Part shown: positions 46,160 through 55,149 of the stretch, one piece after another
Position numbering within the stretch: position 1 is the stretch's first letter
How the letters are laid out: every line of letters starts with the position of its first letter
Notes under the pieces: generated by a model
Databases searched by the model: none
Seen by the model: only the letters and a program-made list of their open reading frames with translations
Told to the model about the DNA's origin: nothing
Made by a program: the position numbers and the translations under genes
Assembly: GCF_009765365.1 (NCBI RefSeq)
Contig: NZ_VTOM01000001.1
Coordinates: 124,001 to 188,000 of the forward strand
From: Antarcticirhabdus aurantiaca
GTDB taxonomy: Bacteria; Pseudomonadota; Alphaproteobacteria; Rhizobiales; Rhizobiaceae
DNA length: 64,000 nt
Direction of reading: 5' to 3'

Positions 46160-46320
46160 GATAAGGTTGCAGAAGTTTCTGGCCTGTCCGCGCGGATAAC
46201 CGATTCTTATCGACTTGCCGGCATTCTGTGCTTCGTCGACGAGACTGCCGGCCCCGCGATCACCTCGAATTGTGGAAGGGCGCCTCCGAAGCCAACTTCT
46301 CCCATCCGAGACGCTTTGCC

Positions 46321-48267
46321 ATGACTCTGACCGTTGCCCGCAAGTTGACACTCGCCTTCGGCATCGTTGCCGTAGCGGCAGGGGGGTTGGGCGCCCTGGC
46401 CTTCGTGGAAGCGTCCAACGTCGTCTCGGCGGCGCAGGAGGTGGAGGCCGGCCTCGACGCGGAGCACCGGCGCGAGGAAGCGCTCGGCCGCCTGTCGCAG
46501 GCCCTCCTGGCGGGCGAGGCCGCGGCCCGCGACCAGATCGCCGCCGGCGATGCGGGCGCGGCCGATCGCGTCCGGTCGGCCGGCGTCGACCTGTCCGGCG
46601 CGATCGCCGATCTGCGGGAACTGGCGCCCGAGCAGGCGCCGCGGCTCGACCGAATCGCCGCGCTCGACGCCTCGTATCGCGACGAGATGGGGACCCTGGC
46701 CGATCTCGCGGCCGATCCCAAGACGAGGGGCCAGGCGCTCGACGCGGCGCTGACCTCGACGGGCATGAGCGAGATGCGCGCTCTCGAGGGCGAAGTGCGC
46801 CTCGGCATCGCCTCCGCCGCGGCCGAGAGCATCACGGTCGCCGCCTCGCGCATCCAGGCGATCCTGACCTTCGGAACGGCGATCGTCTTCGCCGCCACCG
46901 TGCTCGTCGCCCTCGCCATGATGCGCTCGCTCGCCAAGCCGATCCGCGGCATGGCCGAGGCCATGAAGCGCCTGTCGGCCGGCGCGCGCGACGTCGCGGT
47001 GCCCGGCCTCGGCCGCGCCGACGAGATCGGCGCCATGGCCGCGGCGGTTGAAGTGTTCCGCGCCGACCGCGCCCGCGCCGAAACGGCCCGTGCCGAGGCC
47101 GACGAGGTGCGCCGCATGGCCGAGGAAGAGCGCGCCATGCGCGGCGAGGACACCGCCCGGGTCGCCGACCTTTTGGAAGCGGCGCTGACCCGCCTTGCCG
47201 ACGGCGACCTGACGGCCCGCGTCACCGAAACCTTCCCCGGCCGCTACGCCCGCCTCGGCGATCAGTTCAACGCCGCCGCCGAGCGCCTGCACTCCACCCT
47301 CGGCCAGGTGTCGGCCTCGGTCGTCACCATCAACAACGGCGTCACCGAGATCGGCCACGCGGCCGACGACCTCGCCCGCCGCACCGAGCAGCAGGCCGCG
47401 AGCCTCGACACCACCGCCACGGCGCTCGACGAGATCACCGCGACCGTCAAGCACAGCGCCGACAACGCCGTGTCGGTGGCCGGCTCGGTCGCCGCGGCCC
47501 GCCTCGACACCGAGCGCTCGGGCGACGTGATGCGCGAAGCGGTCGAATCCATGACCGGCATCCAGAAGTCCTCGCAGCAGATCGCCCGAATCATCGGCGT
47601 CATCGACGAGATCGCCTTCCAGACCAACCTCCTGGCGCTGAACGCCGGCGTCGAGGCGGCGCGGGCGGGCGAGGCCGGCCGCGGCTTCGCGGTGGTCGCG
47701 CTCGAAGTGCGCGCGCTCGCCCAGCGCTCCTCGGAAGCCGCCAAGGAGATCAAGGCGCTGATCGGCACCTCGACGGCCCAGGTCGGCGCCGGCGTGTCGC
47801 TGGTCAATCGCGCCGGCGAGGCGCTCACCCGCATCGCCGCCCAGGTGACGCAGATCGACAGCCTCGTCCAGGAGATCGCGGGCTCGGCCAAGGAGCAGTC
47901 GGTCGGCATCGGCGACGTCAACGAGGCCGTCAACAAGATGGACCGCGTGACGCAGCAGAACGCCGCGATGGTCGAGGAGACCACGGCCGCCACGCTCTCG
48001 CTGCGCTCGCAGACCGAGGAGCTCGGCCGCCTGATCTCCTCCTTCCGCACCGACGCGGACGGCGCCTCCGTCGCGCAGCTGCGCCGCATGGGCCAGCAGA
48101 TGCGCGAGGCCGTCAGCCCCCGCGCCGCCGAGCCCGCCGCGCCCCGCGCCCGGCCGGTGCCCGCCATCGTCGCCGTCGCCGCTTCGGGCGGGGGCATGAG
48201 TGCCGCCATGCGCGCCGCCGAGCCGCAGGCCCAGGCCGCCGCCGATCTCGGCTGGGAGGAGTTCTGA
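46321..48267 (+). CDS. Methyl-accepting chemotaxis protein with C-terminal pentapeptide
   Basis: 648 residues. TM1 about 7-28, a helical periplasmic domain of about 150 residues, TM2 about 181-203, a HAMP domain, a second HAMP-like segment (around GDLTARVTETFPG), and the signalling hairpin with tip IAFQTNLLALNAGVEAARAGEAGRGFAVVA. After a Pro/Ala linker it ends in GWEEF (644-648), matching the xWxxF pentapeptide that tethers CheR/CheB. The periplasmic ligand is unknown. It occupies the place of mcpE/icpA in the rhizobial che operon. The STAS gene overlaps its stop (TGATG). Confidence 0.95.
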   Translation: MTLTVARKLTLAFGIVAVAAGGLGALAFVEASNVVSAAQEVEAGLDAEHRREEALGRLSQALLAGEAAARDQIAAGDAGAADRVRSAGVDLSGAIADLRELAPEQAPRLDRIAALDASYRDEMGTLADLAADPKTRGQALDAALTSTGMSEMRALEGEVRLGIASAAAESITVAASRIQAILTFGTAIVFAATVLVALAMMRSLAKPIRGMAEAMKRLSAGARDVAVPGLGRADEIGAMAAAVEVFRADRARAETARAEADEVRRMAEEERAMRGEDTARVADLLEAALTRLADGDLTARVTETFPGRYARLGDQFNAAAERLHSTLGQVSASVVTINNGVTEIGHAADDLARRTEQQAASLDTTATALDEITATVKHSADNAVSVAGSVAAARLDTERSGDVMREAVESMTGIQKSSQQIARIIGVIDEIAFQTNLLALNAGVEAARAGEAGRGFAVVALEVRALAQRSSEAAKEIKALIGTSTAQVGAGVSLVNRAGEALTRIAAQVTQIDSLVQEIAGSAKEQSVGIGDVNEAVNKMDRVTQQNAAMVEETTAATLSLRSQTEELGRLISSFRTDADGASVAQLRRMGQQMREAVSPRAAEPAAPRARPVPAIVAVAASGGGMSAAMRAAEPQAQAAADLGWEEF

Positions 48268-48839
48268 TGCCCAAGCGTAGTTCGAAGCCCGCGCCGGCCG
48301 AGGACGTGCCCGCGCTTGAAGCGGTCGCGGCCCCCAAGGCCCCGCCCCGCCGGCGCCGCGCCAAGGTCGAGGCGCCCGCGCTCGAGATCGAGGCGGACGC
48401 CGTCTCCGCCGAGGTCGAGGTCGTTGCCGAGCCCGTCGTCGACGCCGCCTTCGCCGGCCTGCCGCCGGAGATCGCCGCGATGCTCGCCGCGGCCGCCGCC
48501 GCCGAGGCGCCGGCCGACGTCGAAGCCGAGGAGGAGGCCTCGGGCCTCGTCCTGCCGGAGGGCGGCGAGATGGTGGGTCTGCCCGCCGTTCTCGACCTCA
48601 CCGCCGCGTCCGAGCTGCGCGAGACGCTTATCGGCCACCGCGGCGCGCCGATCGTTCTCGACGGATCGAGCGTCGAGCGCCTGGGCGGCCAGTGCCTGCA
48701 GATCCTTCTGTCGGCCCGGGCCACCTGGGCAGCCGACAACCGGGCCTTCGCGCTCGCCACCCCGTCCGAAGCGCTGCTGCGCGACCTGTCCATCCTCGGC
48801 GTTTCGCCCGAGTCCCTGTCCACGCACGAGTCCGCCTGA
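48267..48839 (+). CDS. STAS-domain chemotaxis protein, CheS position
   Basis: 190 residues. A basic then Ala/Glu-rich, probably disordered N-terminal half (1-95) precedes a C-terminal STAS domain: LPAVLDLTAASELRETLIGHRG, VLDGSSVERLGGQCLQILLSAR and PSEALLRDLSILGV. Between the receptor and cheY1, it is the positional counterpart of S. meliloti cheS, whose product promotes signal termination through CheA and CheY1. The phosphorylatable Ser of anti-anti-sigma factors is replaced in this copy (LGGQ). Confidence 0.85.
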   Translation: MPKRSSKPAPAEDVPALEAVAAPKAPPRRRRAKVEAPALEIEADAVSAEVEVVAEPVVDAAFAGLPPEIAAMLAAAAAAEAPADVEAEEEASGLVLPEGGEMVGLPAVLDLTAASELRETLIGHRGAPIVLDGSSVERLGGQCLQILLSARATWAADNRAFALATPSEALLRDLSILGVSPESLSTHESA

Positions 48840-48840
48840 G

Positions 48841-49209
48841 ATGACGAAGACGATCCTCACCGTCGACGATAGCCGCACCATGCGCGAGCTCCTGCGCTCG
48901 GCCCTGGTGGAGGCGGGCTTCAACATCCTGCAGGCCGAGGACGGGGTCCACGGGCTGGAGGTGCTGCGCGAGAACGCGCTGCCCGACGTCATCATCACCG
49001 ACATCAACATGCCGCGCATGAACGGCCTCGAATTCATCGAGGCGGTGCGCGCCGATCGCGGCCTCAGGGCGATCCCGATCATCGTCCTCACCACCGAGAG
49101 CGACCCTGCCAAGAAGGACCGCGCCCGCAATGCGGGGGCCACCGGCTGGATCGTGAAGCCCTTCGACCCGCAGCGCCTCGTCGGCGCCATCAACCGCGTC
49201 GCCGCCTGA
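48841..49209 (+). CDS. cheY1: Chemotaxis response regulator CheY1
   Basis: 122 residues, a receiver domain with D9/D10, phospho-acceptor D54 (VIITDINMPRMNG), LTTES and IVKPFD. In rhizobia with this gene order, CheY1 acts mainly as a phosphate sink while CheY2 controls the motor. Starts one base after the STAS stop. Confidence 0.93.
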   Translation: MTKTILTVDDSRTMRELLRSALVEAGFNILQAEDGVHGLEVLRENALPDVIITDINMPRMNGLEFIEAVRADRGLRAIPIIVLTTESDPAKKDRARNAGATGWIVKPFDPQRLVGAINRVAA

Positions 49210-49220
49210 AAGACGTTTCC

Positions 49221-51419
49221 ATGAGCGCCCTCGACGAGATCCGCATCGTCTTCTTCCAGGAGTGCGAGGAGCAGCTCCAGGAACTCGAAACCGGCCTCAC
49301 CGCCATGGCCGGCGGCGAAACCGACGCCGACACGGTCAACGCCGTGTTCCGCGCCGTCCACTCGATCAAGGGCGGTGCCGGCGCCTTCGCCCTCAAGCAG
49401 CTCGTCGGCTTCGCCCACGTCTTCGAAACGACGCTGGACGAGGTGCGCCAGGGCCGGCTCGACCCCGGCGCCGAGGTCATGGACGTGATGCTGCGTTCGG
49501 CCGACGTCCTCAACGACCTCGTGGCCGCCGGCCGCGACGGCGGCGAGGTCGAGGCCGAGCGCACCGCGCCGCTTCTCGCCGAGCTCGAGCGCCTGGCCGG
49601 CAAGGGGCCGGGCGGCCACGGCGGCGAGGACGAGGACGCCGAGCCCTTCAGCTTCGACGATCTCGACTTCACGCCCGTCGCCTTCGACCTCGGGGATCTG
49701 GGCGATCTCGACGGGGGCGGCGACGGCCCGAAGTTCCGCGTCTCGTTCCGCCCGCGGCCCGAGCTCTACGCCAAGGCCAACGAGGCGACGGTGCTCCTGC
49801 GCGAGCTCGGCACGCTCGGCCCGGTGTCCACCACCTGCAACGCCGACGCCCTGCCGCTCCTCGACGCGCTCGATCCCGAGGGCGCCTATCTCGCCTGGAC
49901 GATCGAGATTTCGGGCGAGGTGACCGAAGCGCAGATCCGCGAGATCTTCGAGTTCGCCGAGTGGGACTGCGACCTGACGATCGAGGCGCTCGGCCTCGCC
50001 GACCTGTCGGAGATCGCCGTGCCGGACGCCGGCGCCGACACCGGCATCTCGGTGGCCGACCTCCTCGCCCGCATCCAGGGCGAGCTGACCGGCGCGCCGG
50101 CGGCGGAGGGCCCGGCCGAGCCAGCGCCCGCCCCCGCAGCCAAGGCCGAGGCGAAGCCCGCCGCGGAGGCCGCGGAGAAGCCGGCGGCCGGTGGCGAGAA
50201 GAAGGAGGAGGCGGCGCCCGTCATCCGCGTCGAGCTGCCGCGCGTCGACAAGCTGATCGACCTCGTCGGCGAGCTCGTGACGACGCAGGCGATCCTCTCG
50301 CAGCGCCTCGAGGAATCGGGCGCGGCCGCCACCGGCTCCGACCTCATGAACTCCGTCGAGGAGCTGCAGCGCCTGACGCGCGACCTCCAGGACAGCGTCA
50401 TGGCGGTGCGCGCGCAGCCGGTGAAGTCGGTGTTCCAGCGCATGCCCCGCATCGTGCGCGAGGTGGCGTCGGCGACCGGCAAGAAGGTCGGCTTCCAGAC
50501 CCGCGGCGAGAACACCGAGGTCGACAAGACCGTCGTCGAGCGGCTCGCCGAGCCGCTCACCCACATGATCCGCAACGCCATCGACCACGGCCTCGAAAGC
50601 CCGGAGAAGCGCCTCGCCGCCGGCAAGCCGGAGGAGGGCACCGTCACGCTCTCGGCCGCGCACCGCTCGGGCCGCATCGTGATCGAGATCGCCGACGACG
50701 GCGCCGGCATCAACCGATCGAAGGTCCGCGAGATCGCGACCAACAAGGGGCTGATCCCCGCCGACGCGGTTCTCACCGACGAGGAGACCGATCAGCTGAT
50801 CATGCTGCCGGGCTTCTCCACCGCGACGACGGTCTCCAACATTTCCGGCCGCGGCGTCGGCATGGACGTCGTCAAGCAGTCGATCGAGGCCCTCGGCGGC
50901 CGGCTCGTGATCACCTCGCGTCCCGGCTTCGGCTCGACCTTCACCATGAACCTGCCGCTGACGCTGGCCGTCCTCGACGGCATGGTGGTGCGGGTTGAGG
51001 ACGACACGCTGGTCGTGCCGCTGGCCTCGATCGTCGTCACCTTCCGGCCCCAGCCGGAGGATCTCCAGATGATCGGCGCGGGCCAGGCGGTGAAGGTGCG
51101 CGGGAGCACGCTGCCGCTGATCGACGTCGGCCTGAAGCTCGGCTACCGCGACGCGCCGGCCGACCCGCTGACCGGCGTCGCGATCCTCGTCGAGGGCGAC
51201 AACAACCGGCGCGTCGCGCTTCTCGTCGACGACATCCGCGGCCAGCGGCAGGTCGTCATCAAGAGCCTGGAGAAGAACTACCGCCCCGTGCCCGGCATCG
51301 CCGCGGCGACGATCTCCGGCGAGGGGCGCGTCGCGCTCATCATCGACGTCGACGCCATGATGAGCGACCAGTCCTTCGATCAGTTCATCCTCGGCAACGA
51401 GCCGATCGCGGCGGAATAG
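49221..51419 (+). CDS. cheA: Chemotaxis histidine kinase CheA (rightward system)
   Basis: 732 residues. P1 with H47 (AVHSIKGGAGAF); a domain at about 172-275 (FRVSFRPRPELYAKAN...AYLAWTIEI) equivalent to the one in the leftward CheA; Pro/Ala/Glu linker; P3; P4 with LTHMIRNAIDHGLE, IADDGAGIN and SGRGVGMDVVKQS; P5 to the end. It should phosphorylate CheY1, CheY2 and CheB. Starts 11 bp after cheY1; cheW follows after 8 bp. Confidence 0.95.
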   Translation: MSALDEIRIVFFQECEEQLQELETGLTAMAGGETDADTVNAVFRAVHSIKGGAGAFALKQLVGFAHVFETTLDEVRQGRLDPGAEVMDVMLRSADVLNDLVAAGRDGGEVEAERTAPLLAELERLAGKGPGGHGGEDEDAEPFSFDDLDFTPVAFDLGDLGDLDGGGDGPKFRVSFRPRPELYAKANEATVLLRELGTLGPVSTTCNADALPLLDALDPEGAYLAWTIEISGEVTEAQIREIFEFAEWDCDLTIEALGLADLSEIAVPDAGADTGISVADLLARIQGELTGAPAAEGPAEPAPAPAAKAEAKPAAEAAEKPAAGGEKKEEAAPVIRVELPRVDKLIDLVGELVTTQAILSQRLEESGAAATGSDLMNSVEELQRLTRDLQDSVMAVRAQPVKSVFQRMPRIVREVASATGKKVGFQTRGENTEVDKTVVERLAEPLTHMIRNAIDHGLESPEKRLAAGKPEEGTVTLSAAHRSGRIVIEIADDGAGINRSKVREIATNKGLIPADAVLTDEETDQLIMLPGFSTATTVSNISGRGVGMDVVKQSIEALGGRLVITSRPGFGSTFTMNLPLTLAVLDGMVVRVEDDTLVVPLASIVVTFRPQPEDLQMIGAGQAVKVRGSTLPLIDVGLKLGYRDAPADPLTGVAILVEGDNNRRVALLVDDIRGQRQVVIKSLEKNYRPVPGIAAATISGEGRVALIIDVDAMMSDQSFDQFILGNEPIAAE

Positions 51420-51427
51420 GAAGTCCC

Positions 51428-51895
51428 ATGTCTTCGGTTCAGCGAAAGGCCGCCTTTGCCGGCCAGGAAATGATCGCCTTCCGCGTCGGCGAGCAGGAGT
51501 TCTGCGTCGACATCCTCGCGGTCCGCGAGATCCGCGGCTGGACGCCCACCACGGCGATCCCGCACGCGCCCCACTACGTCCTCGGGGTCATCAACCTTCG
51601 CGGCACGGTTCTGCCGGTGGTGGACCTGTCGTCCCGCCTGGGCTTCCCGGCGAGCGTTCCCACGCCCCGCCACGTCATCGTGGTCGTGATCGCGGAAGGG
51701 CAGACCATCGGCCTTCTCGTCGACGCGGTGTCGGACATCCTGTCGATCTCGACCGACATGATGAAGTCGGCCCCCGAGATCGCCCAGGACCAGACGAAGA
51801 CCTTCATCACCGGGGTCGTCGCCGTCGACAGCCGCATGATCGCGCGCATCGCTCCCGAGCGCATGCTGCCGGAACGGCTGCGGGCCGTTTCGTGA
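51428..51895 (+). CDS. cheW: Chemotaxis coupling protein CheW
   Basis: 155 residues, one CheW domain: EMIAFRVGEQEFCVDILAVREIRGW, HYVLGVINLRGTVLPVVDLSSRLG and TFITGVVAVDSRMIARI (in parts). The ARG/ERM end is usual. The last bases overlap the GTG start of cheR by four (GTGA). Confidence 0.94.
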   Translation: MSSVQRKAAFAGQEMIAFRVGEQEFCVDILAVREIRGWTPTTAIPHAPHYVLGVINLRGTVLPVVDLSSRLGFPASVPTPRHVIVVVIAEGQTIGLLVDAVSDILSISTDMMKSAPEIAQDQTKTFITGVVAVDSRMIARIAPERMLPERLRAVS

Positions 51896-52782
51896 ACGCG
51901 CTCGCCGCACCCGCGACGGAGGCCCGTCGCGGCCCCGCCGGGTTCGGCGCGGCCGGGCCGGCGCTCACGGCCGCCGATTTCCGGCGGATCGCGGGCGTGG
52001 TCAAGCGCGAGGCGGGGATCGACCTGTCGGACGCCAAGCTGTCGCTCGTCCACGGGCGGCTCCTGCGCCGGGTGAAGGAACTGGGCCTCGCCGCCTTCCG
52101 CGACTATTGCGATCTCGTCGAGCAGCCGGACGCGGCCGGCGAGCGCCAGGTCATGGTCGAGGCGCTGACCACCAACTACACCTTCTTCTTCCGCGAGCCG
52201 CACCACTTCGAGGACTTGGCGAGCAACGTCCTGCCGGCGCTTGCCGAGCGGGCGCGGGCCGGGGAACGGGTGCGGATCTGGTCGGCCGGCTGCTCGGCCG
52301 GGCCGGAGCCCTATTCCATCGCCATGACCCTCCTGTCGGTTCTTCCCGAAGCGGCGGGGCTCGACGTCCGGATTCTGGCCACCGACATCGATCGCTCGAT
52401 GGTGGCCAAGGCCGGGGCCGGCATCTACGAGGACCGCATGCTCGAGGCCGTGTCCCCGGCCCTGCGCAGCCGCTGGTTCCGGGCCGGCCCCGAGGCCGGG
52501 ACCTTCGAGGTCGACGAGGCGCTGAAGCGGATCGTCGCCTTCCGGGAGCTGAACCTCCTCGGCGACTGGCCGATGCGGGGCGACTTCGACGTCGTGTTCT
52601 GCCGGAACGTCACGATCTACTTCGACGCCCAGACGCGCGAGGGCCTGTGGTCGCGCATCGCCCGCCGCATCCGGCCGGGCGGCACGCTATATGCCGGCCA
52701 TTCCGAGCGCATCGTCGGTCCGGCGCTCGCCTCCTTCGCCCACGAGGGCATCACCACCTATCGCAAACGGGGGGCCGCGTGA
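51892..52782 (+). CDS. cheR: Chemotaxis protein-glutamate O-methyltransferase
   Basis: 296 residues from a GTG overlapping the cheW stop. Motifs: LVHGRLLRRVKELGL, TNYTFFFREPHHFEDL, IWSAGCSAGPEPYSIAM, ILATDIDRSMV, DVVFCRNVTIYFD and YAGHSERIVG. It presumably docks on the GWEEF tail of the receptor encoded first in the operon. Its stop overlaps the GTG of cheB. Confidence 0.94.
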   Translation: MNALAAPATEARRGPAGFGAAGPALTAADFRRIAGVVKREAGIDLSDAKLSLVHGRLLRRVKELGLAAFRDYCDLVEQPDAAGERQVMVEALTTNYTFFFREPHHFEDLASNVLPALAERARAGERVRIWSAGCSAGPEPYSIAMTLLSVLPEAAGLDVRILATDIDRSMVAKAGAGIYEDRMLEAVSPALRSRWFRAGPEAGTFEVDEALKRIVAFRELNLLGDWPMRGDFDVVFCRNVTIYFDAQTREGLWSRIARRIRPGGTLYAGHSERIVGPALASFAHEGITTYRKRGAA

Positions 52783-53876
52783 GACCCGTGCGCACCCTCG
52801 TCGTCGACGACTCCGCGACCATGCGACTCCTGATCGGCCATGCTCTCGGCCGCGATCCGGAGATCGAGGTCGTCGGCTATTCGAGCGATGCCTTCGAGGC
52901 GCGCGAGGCGATCAAGCGCCTCGATCCGGACGTGGTGACGCTGGACGTCGAGATGCCGAAGATGCAGGGCATCGAGTTTCTCGCCCACATCATGCGCCTG
53001 CGGCCCATGCCGGTGGTGATGGTGTCGAGCCTCACCGGCCCCGGCACGGCGACCACCATCGAGGCGCTCTCCATCGGCGCCTTCGACTGCTTTCCCAAGC
53101 CGGTGCCCGCGACGGAAGAAGCCTTCCTGCGCCTCGGCGAGATCGTCAAGGCCGCGGCCGCGGCGCGGCGCGGGATCCAGACCCTGTCGCAGCGCCGCGC
53201 CCGGCAGTCGGTCGGCGGCGGCGGGCGCGAGCCGGCGCGGGTGGCCCAGGGCGCCGCAAGCGAGCCGCCCGTCATCTCCCGGGCAGCGCCGCCGGTCCAG
53301 GCGGACGGGGCAGGGGCGGCGGCCGAGATCGTCGTTGCCGGCGCCTCGACCGGCGGCATCGAGGCGCTCTCGACGCTTCTGGCCCAATGGCCCGCCGATT
53401 GTCCGCCGACGCTGCTCGTCCAGCATCTGCCCGCGGGCTTCACCAAGGGATTCGCCCGCCGCCTCGACGCGATCTCGCCGGCGCGGGTGGAGGAAGCCGC
53501 CGACGGAATGCCGCTCGAGCGGGGCCGGGTCTATCTGGCGCCCGGCGGCTCGGCCCACCTGACCGTCGGCGGCCTGCGTCCGGTCTGCGCGCTCGTTCCG
53601 TCCGAGCCGGTGAGCGGCCATCGTCCGTCGGTTGACGTGCTTTTTCGCTCTGTGGCGAGACGGTTCGGAAAGACATCCGTGGGAATTATCCTGACCGGGA
53701 TGGGCAGCGACGGCGCGGCCGGAATGCTCGACATCCGCTCCGCAGGCGGGCTGGCGATCGGCCAGGACGAAGCCTCATCCCTCGTCTACGGCATGCCCAA
53801 GGCGGCGATGCTGATGGACGCCATCGACACGCAATTGCCGCTCGAGTCGATCGCGCGGCACCTCTTCAACGGCTGA
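52779..53876 (+). CDS. cheB: Protein-glutamate methylesterase CheB
   Basis: 365 residues from a GTG overlapping the cheR stop (GTGA). Receiver domain with D56 (VVTLDVEMPKMQG), linker rich in Ala/Gly/Pro, and a methylesterase domain with VVAGASTGGIEALS (Ser), VQHLPAGFTKGFARRLD (His) and LTGMGSDGAAGM (Asp). It demethylates and deamidates receptors. A stretch near the 3' end (53640-53700) is somewhat AT-richer than its surroundings. Confidence 0.94.
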   Translation: MRPVRTLVVDDSATMRLLIGHALGRDPEIEVVGYSSDAFEAREAIKRLDPDVVTLDVEMPKMQGIEFLAHIMRLRPMPVVMVSSLTGPGTATTIEALSIGAFDCFPKPVPATEEAFLRLGEIVKAAAAARRGIQTLSQRRARQSVGGGGREPARVAQGAASEPPVISRAAPPVQADGAGAAAEIVVAGASTGGIEALSTLLAQWPADCPPTLLVQHLPAGFTKGFARRLDAISPARVEEAADGMPLERGRVYLAPGGSAHLTVGGLRPVCALVPSEPVSGHRPSVDVLFRSVARRFGKTSVGIILTGMGSDGAAGMLDIRSAGGLAIGQDEASSLVYGMPKAAMLMDAIDTQLPLESIARHLFNG

Positions 53877-53892
53877 CATAAGGATCAAGACA

Positions 53893-54285
53893 ATGGCCGT
53901 GACCAAGCAGTCCCTCAAGGTCATGATCGTCGACGATCAGAACACCAGCCGTCTGCTCATGCGCGACGCCCTGGATCAGATCGGCATCACCAACATCCCC
54001 TTCGCCAAGGATGGCGAGGAGGCTTTGAAGATGATGATGACGACACCCGCGCACATCGTGATCTCGGACTACAACATGCCCAAGCTCAACGGTCTGCAGC
54101 TCCTGCAGGCGATCCGCGCCTACCCGCCGACGGCCAAGACGCCCTTCATCATCCTGACCGGCTCGGGCGACCGCGCCGTGCTGCAGCAGGCGATCAAGCT
54201 GGGCGTCAACAACTTCCTGCCCAAGCCCGTGCAGCCGGCGGCGCTGCAGAAGGCGATCACGGCGGTCGTCGGCAACCTGAAATGA
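53893..54285 (+). CDS. cheY2: Chemotaxis response regulator CheY2
   Basis: 130 residues, receiver domain with D14/D15 and phospho-acceptor D59 (VISDYNMPKLNG), LTGSGD and LPKPV. The pattern FAKDGEEALKMMM and DYNMP is that of rhizobial CheY2, the regulator that slows the flagellar motor. cheD overlaps its stop by four bases. Confidence 0.93.
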   Translation: MAVTKQSLKVMIVDDQNTSRLLMRDALDQIGITNIPFAKDGEEALKMMMTTPAHIVISDYNMPKLNGLQLLQAIRAYPPTAKTPFIILTGSGDRAVLQQAIKLGVNNFLPKPVQPAALQKAITAVVGNLK

Positions 54286-54803
54286 GCAGACCCGCCGTCC
54301 GCGTCCATGTTCTCGAAGGGGAAGCGCGCTTCGCCGACGAGGCGGGCACCTGCCTGACGGCGGTGCTCGGCTCGTGCGTGGCCGCCTGCCTCTTCGACCG
54401 GGTCGCGGAGGTGGGCGGCATGAACCACTTCCTTCTGGCGGGCGGCGACGGGCGCGAAGCGGGCTCGTCGCGGCGCTACGGCGCCTACCTGATGGAAGTT
54501 CTGATCAACGGCCTCCTGGAGCGCGGCGCCTCCCGGGCACGGCTGGAGGCCAAACTGTTCGGCGGCGCGAGCCTTTGGAGCGGCGGGGCCGATATCGGCC
54601 CGGCCAACGTCGCCTTTGCCGAGCGCTTCCTCGCCGACGAAGGCATTCCGCTGGTCGGCGGGAGCCTCGGCGGCACGCAGGGGCGGCGCGTCGAATATTG
54701 GCCGGCGACGGGCCGGGCACGCCAGCTGCTGGTCGGGGCGCCCGCGCCCAAGCCGGCACCGCCCAAGGTCATGGAGGATGCGGGCCATGTCGAATTCTTC
54801 TGA
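54282..54803 (+). CDS. cheD: Chemoreceptor glutamine deamidase CheD
   Basis: 173 residues. The active-site Cys is C32 in VLGSCVAACLFD and the His H49 in GGMNHFLLAG; GAYLMEVLINGLLERGA and AKLFGGASL complete the family pattern. It deamidates receptor glutamines. The next gene begins inside its 3' end (17-bp overlap). Confidence 0.93.
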   Translation: MSRPAVRVHVLEGEARFADEAGTCLTAVLGSCVAACLFDRVAEVGGMNHFLLAGGDGREAGSSRRYGAYLMEVLINGLLERGASRARLEAKLFGGASLWSGGADIGPANVAFAERFLADEGIPLVGGSLGGTQGRRVEYWPATGRARQLLVGAPAPKPAPPKVMEDAGHVEFF

Positions 54804-55137
54804 AACGCTCGACCTGTCGTTCGCGGCCGTTCTCGGCCGCGCCGCCGCGGAGCTGGAGGTCCAGGCGGCCGACGTCGACGCCATGCACGCGCTGACGGGC
54901 GGGGAGGGGGCGGGGCCTGCGCGCGGCGAGGCCCTGCGTGCCGCTCAGTCGATCGACGTCGTCGCGCAGCACCTGCGCGCGCTCGCCGGCGTTCTGTCGG
55001 GCATGGCCGAGGCGGCTCCGTCCGATGCCGCGGTGCCGCCGAGTGTCCTCGACGCGATGCTGTTGTCGGATCTTTCGGCGCGGCTGCGCGGCGCGGCGGC
55101 GTCCGCGGCGGAGGACGGCGACTTCGAGCTTCTCTAG
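54787..55137 (+). CDS. cheT: CheT-like small helical chemotaxis protein with DxxxQ motif
   Basis: 116 residues, mostly helical. QSIDVVAQHLRAL (residues 54-66) has D57 and Q61 in the DxxxQ spacing of CheZ-type phosphatases, and the protein ends in an acidic/hydrophobic tail EDGDFELL. Position (directly after cheD, last in the operon) and motif agree with S. meliloti CheT, reported to speed dephosphorylation of CheY1. The sequence itself is poorly conserved, so identity rests on position and motif. ATG 54778 (three codons upstream) is an alternative start. Confidence 0.7.
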   Translation: MSNSSETLDLSFAAVLGRAAAELEVQAADVDAMHALTGGEGAGPARGEALRAAQSIDVVAQHLRALAGVLSGMAEAAPSDAAVPPSVLDAMLLSDLSARLRGAAASAAEDGDFELL

Positions 55138-55149
55138 AGGCGGAAAGCG

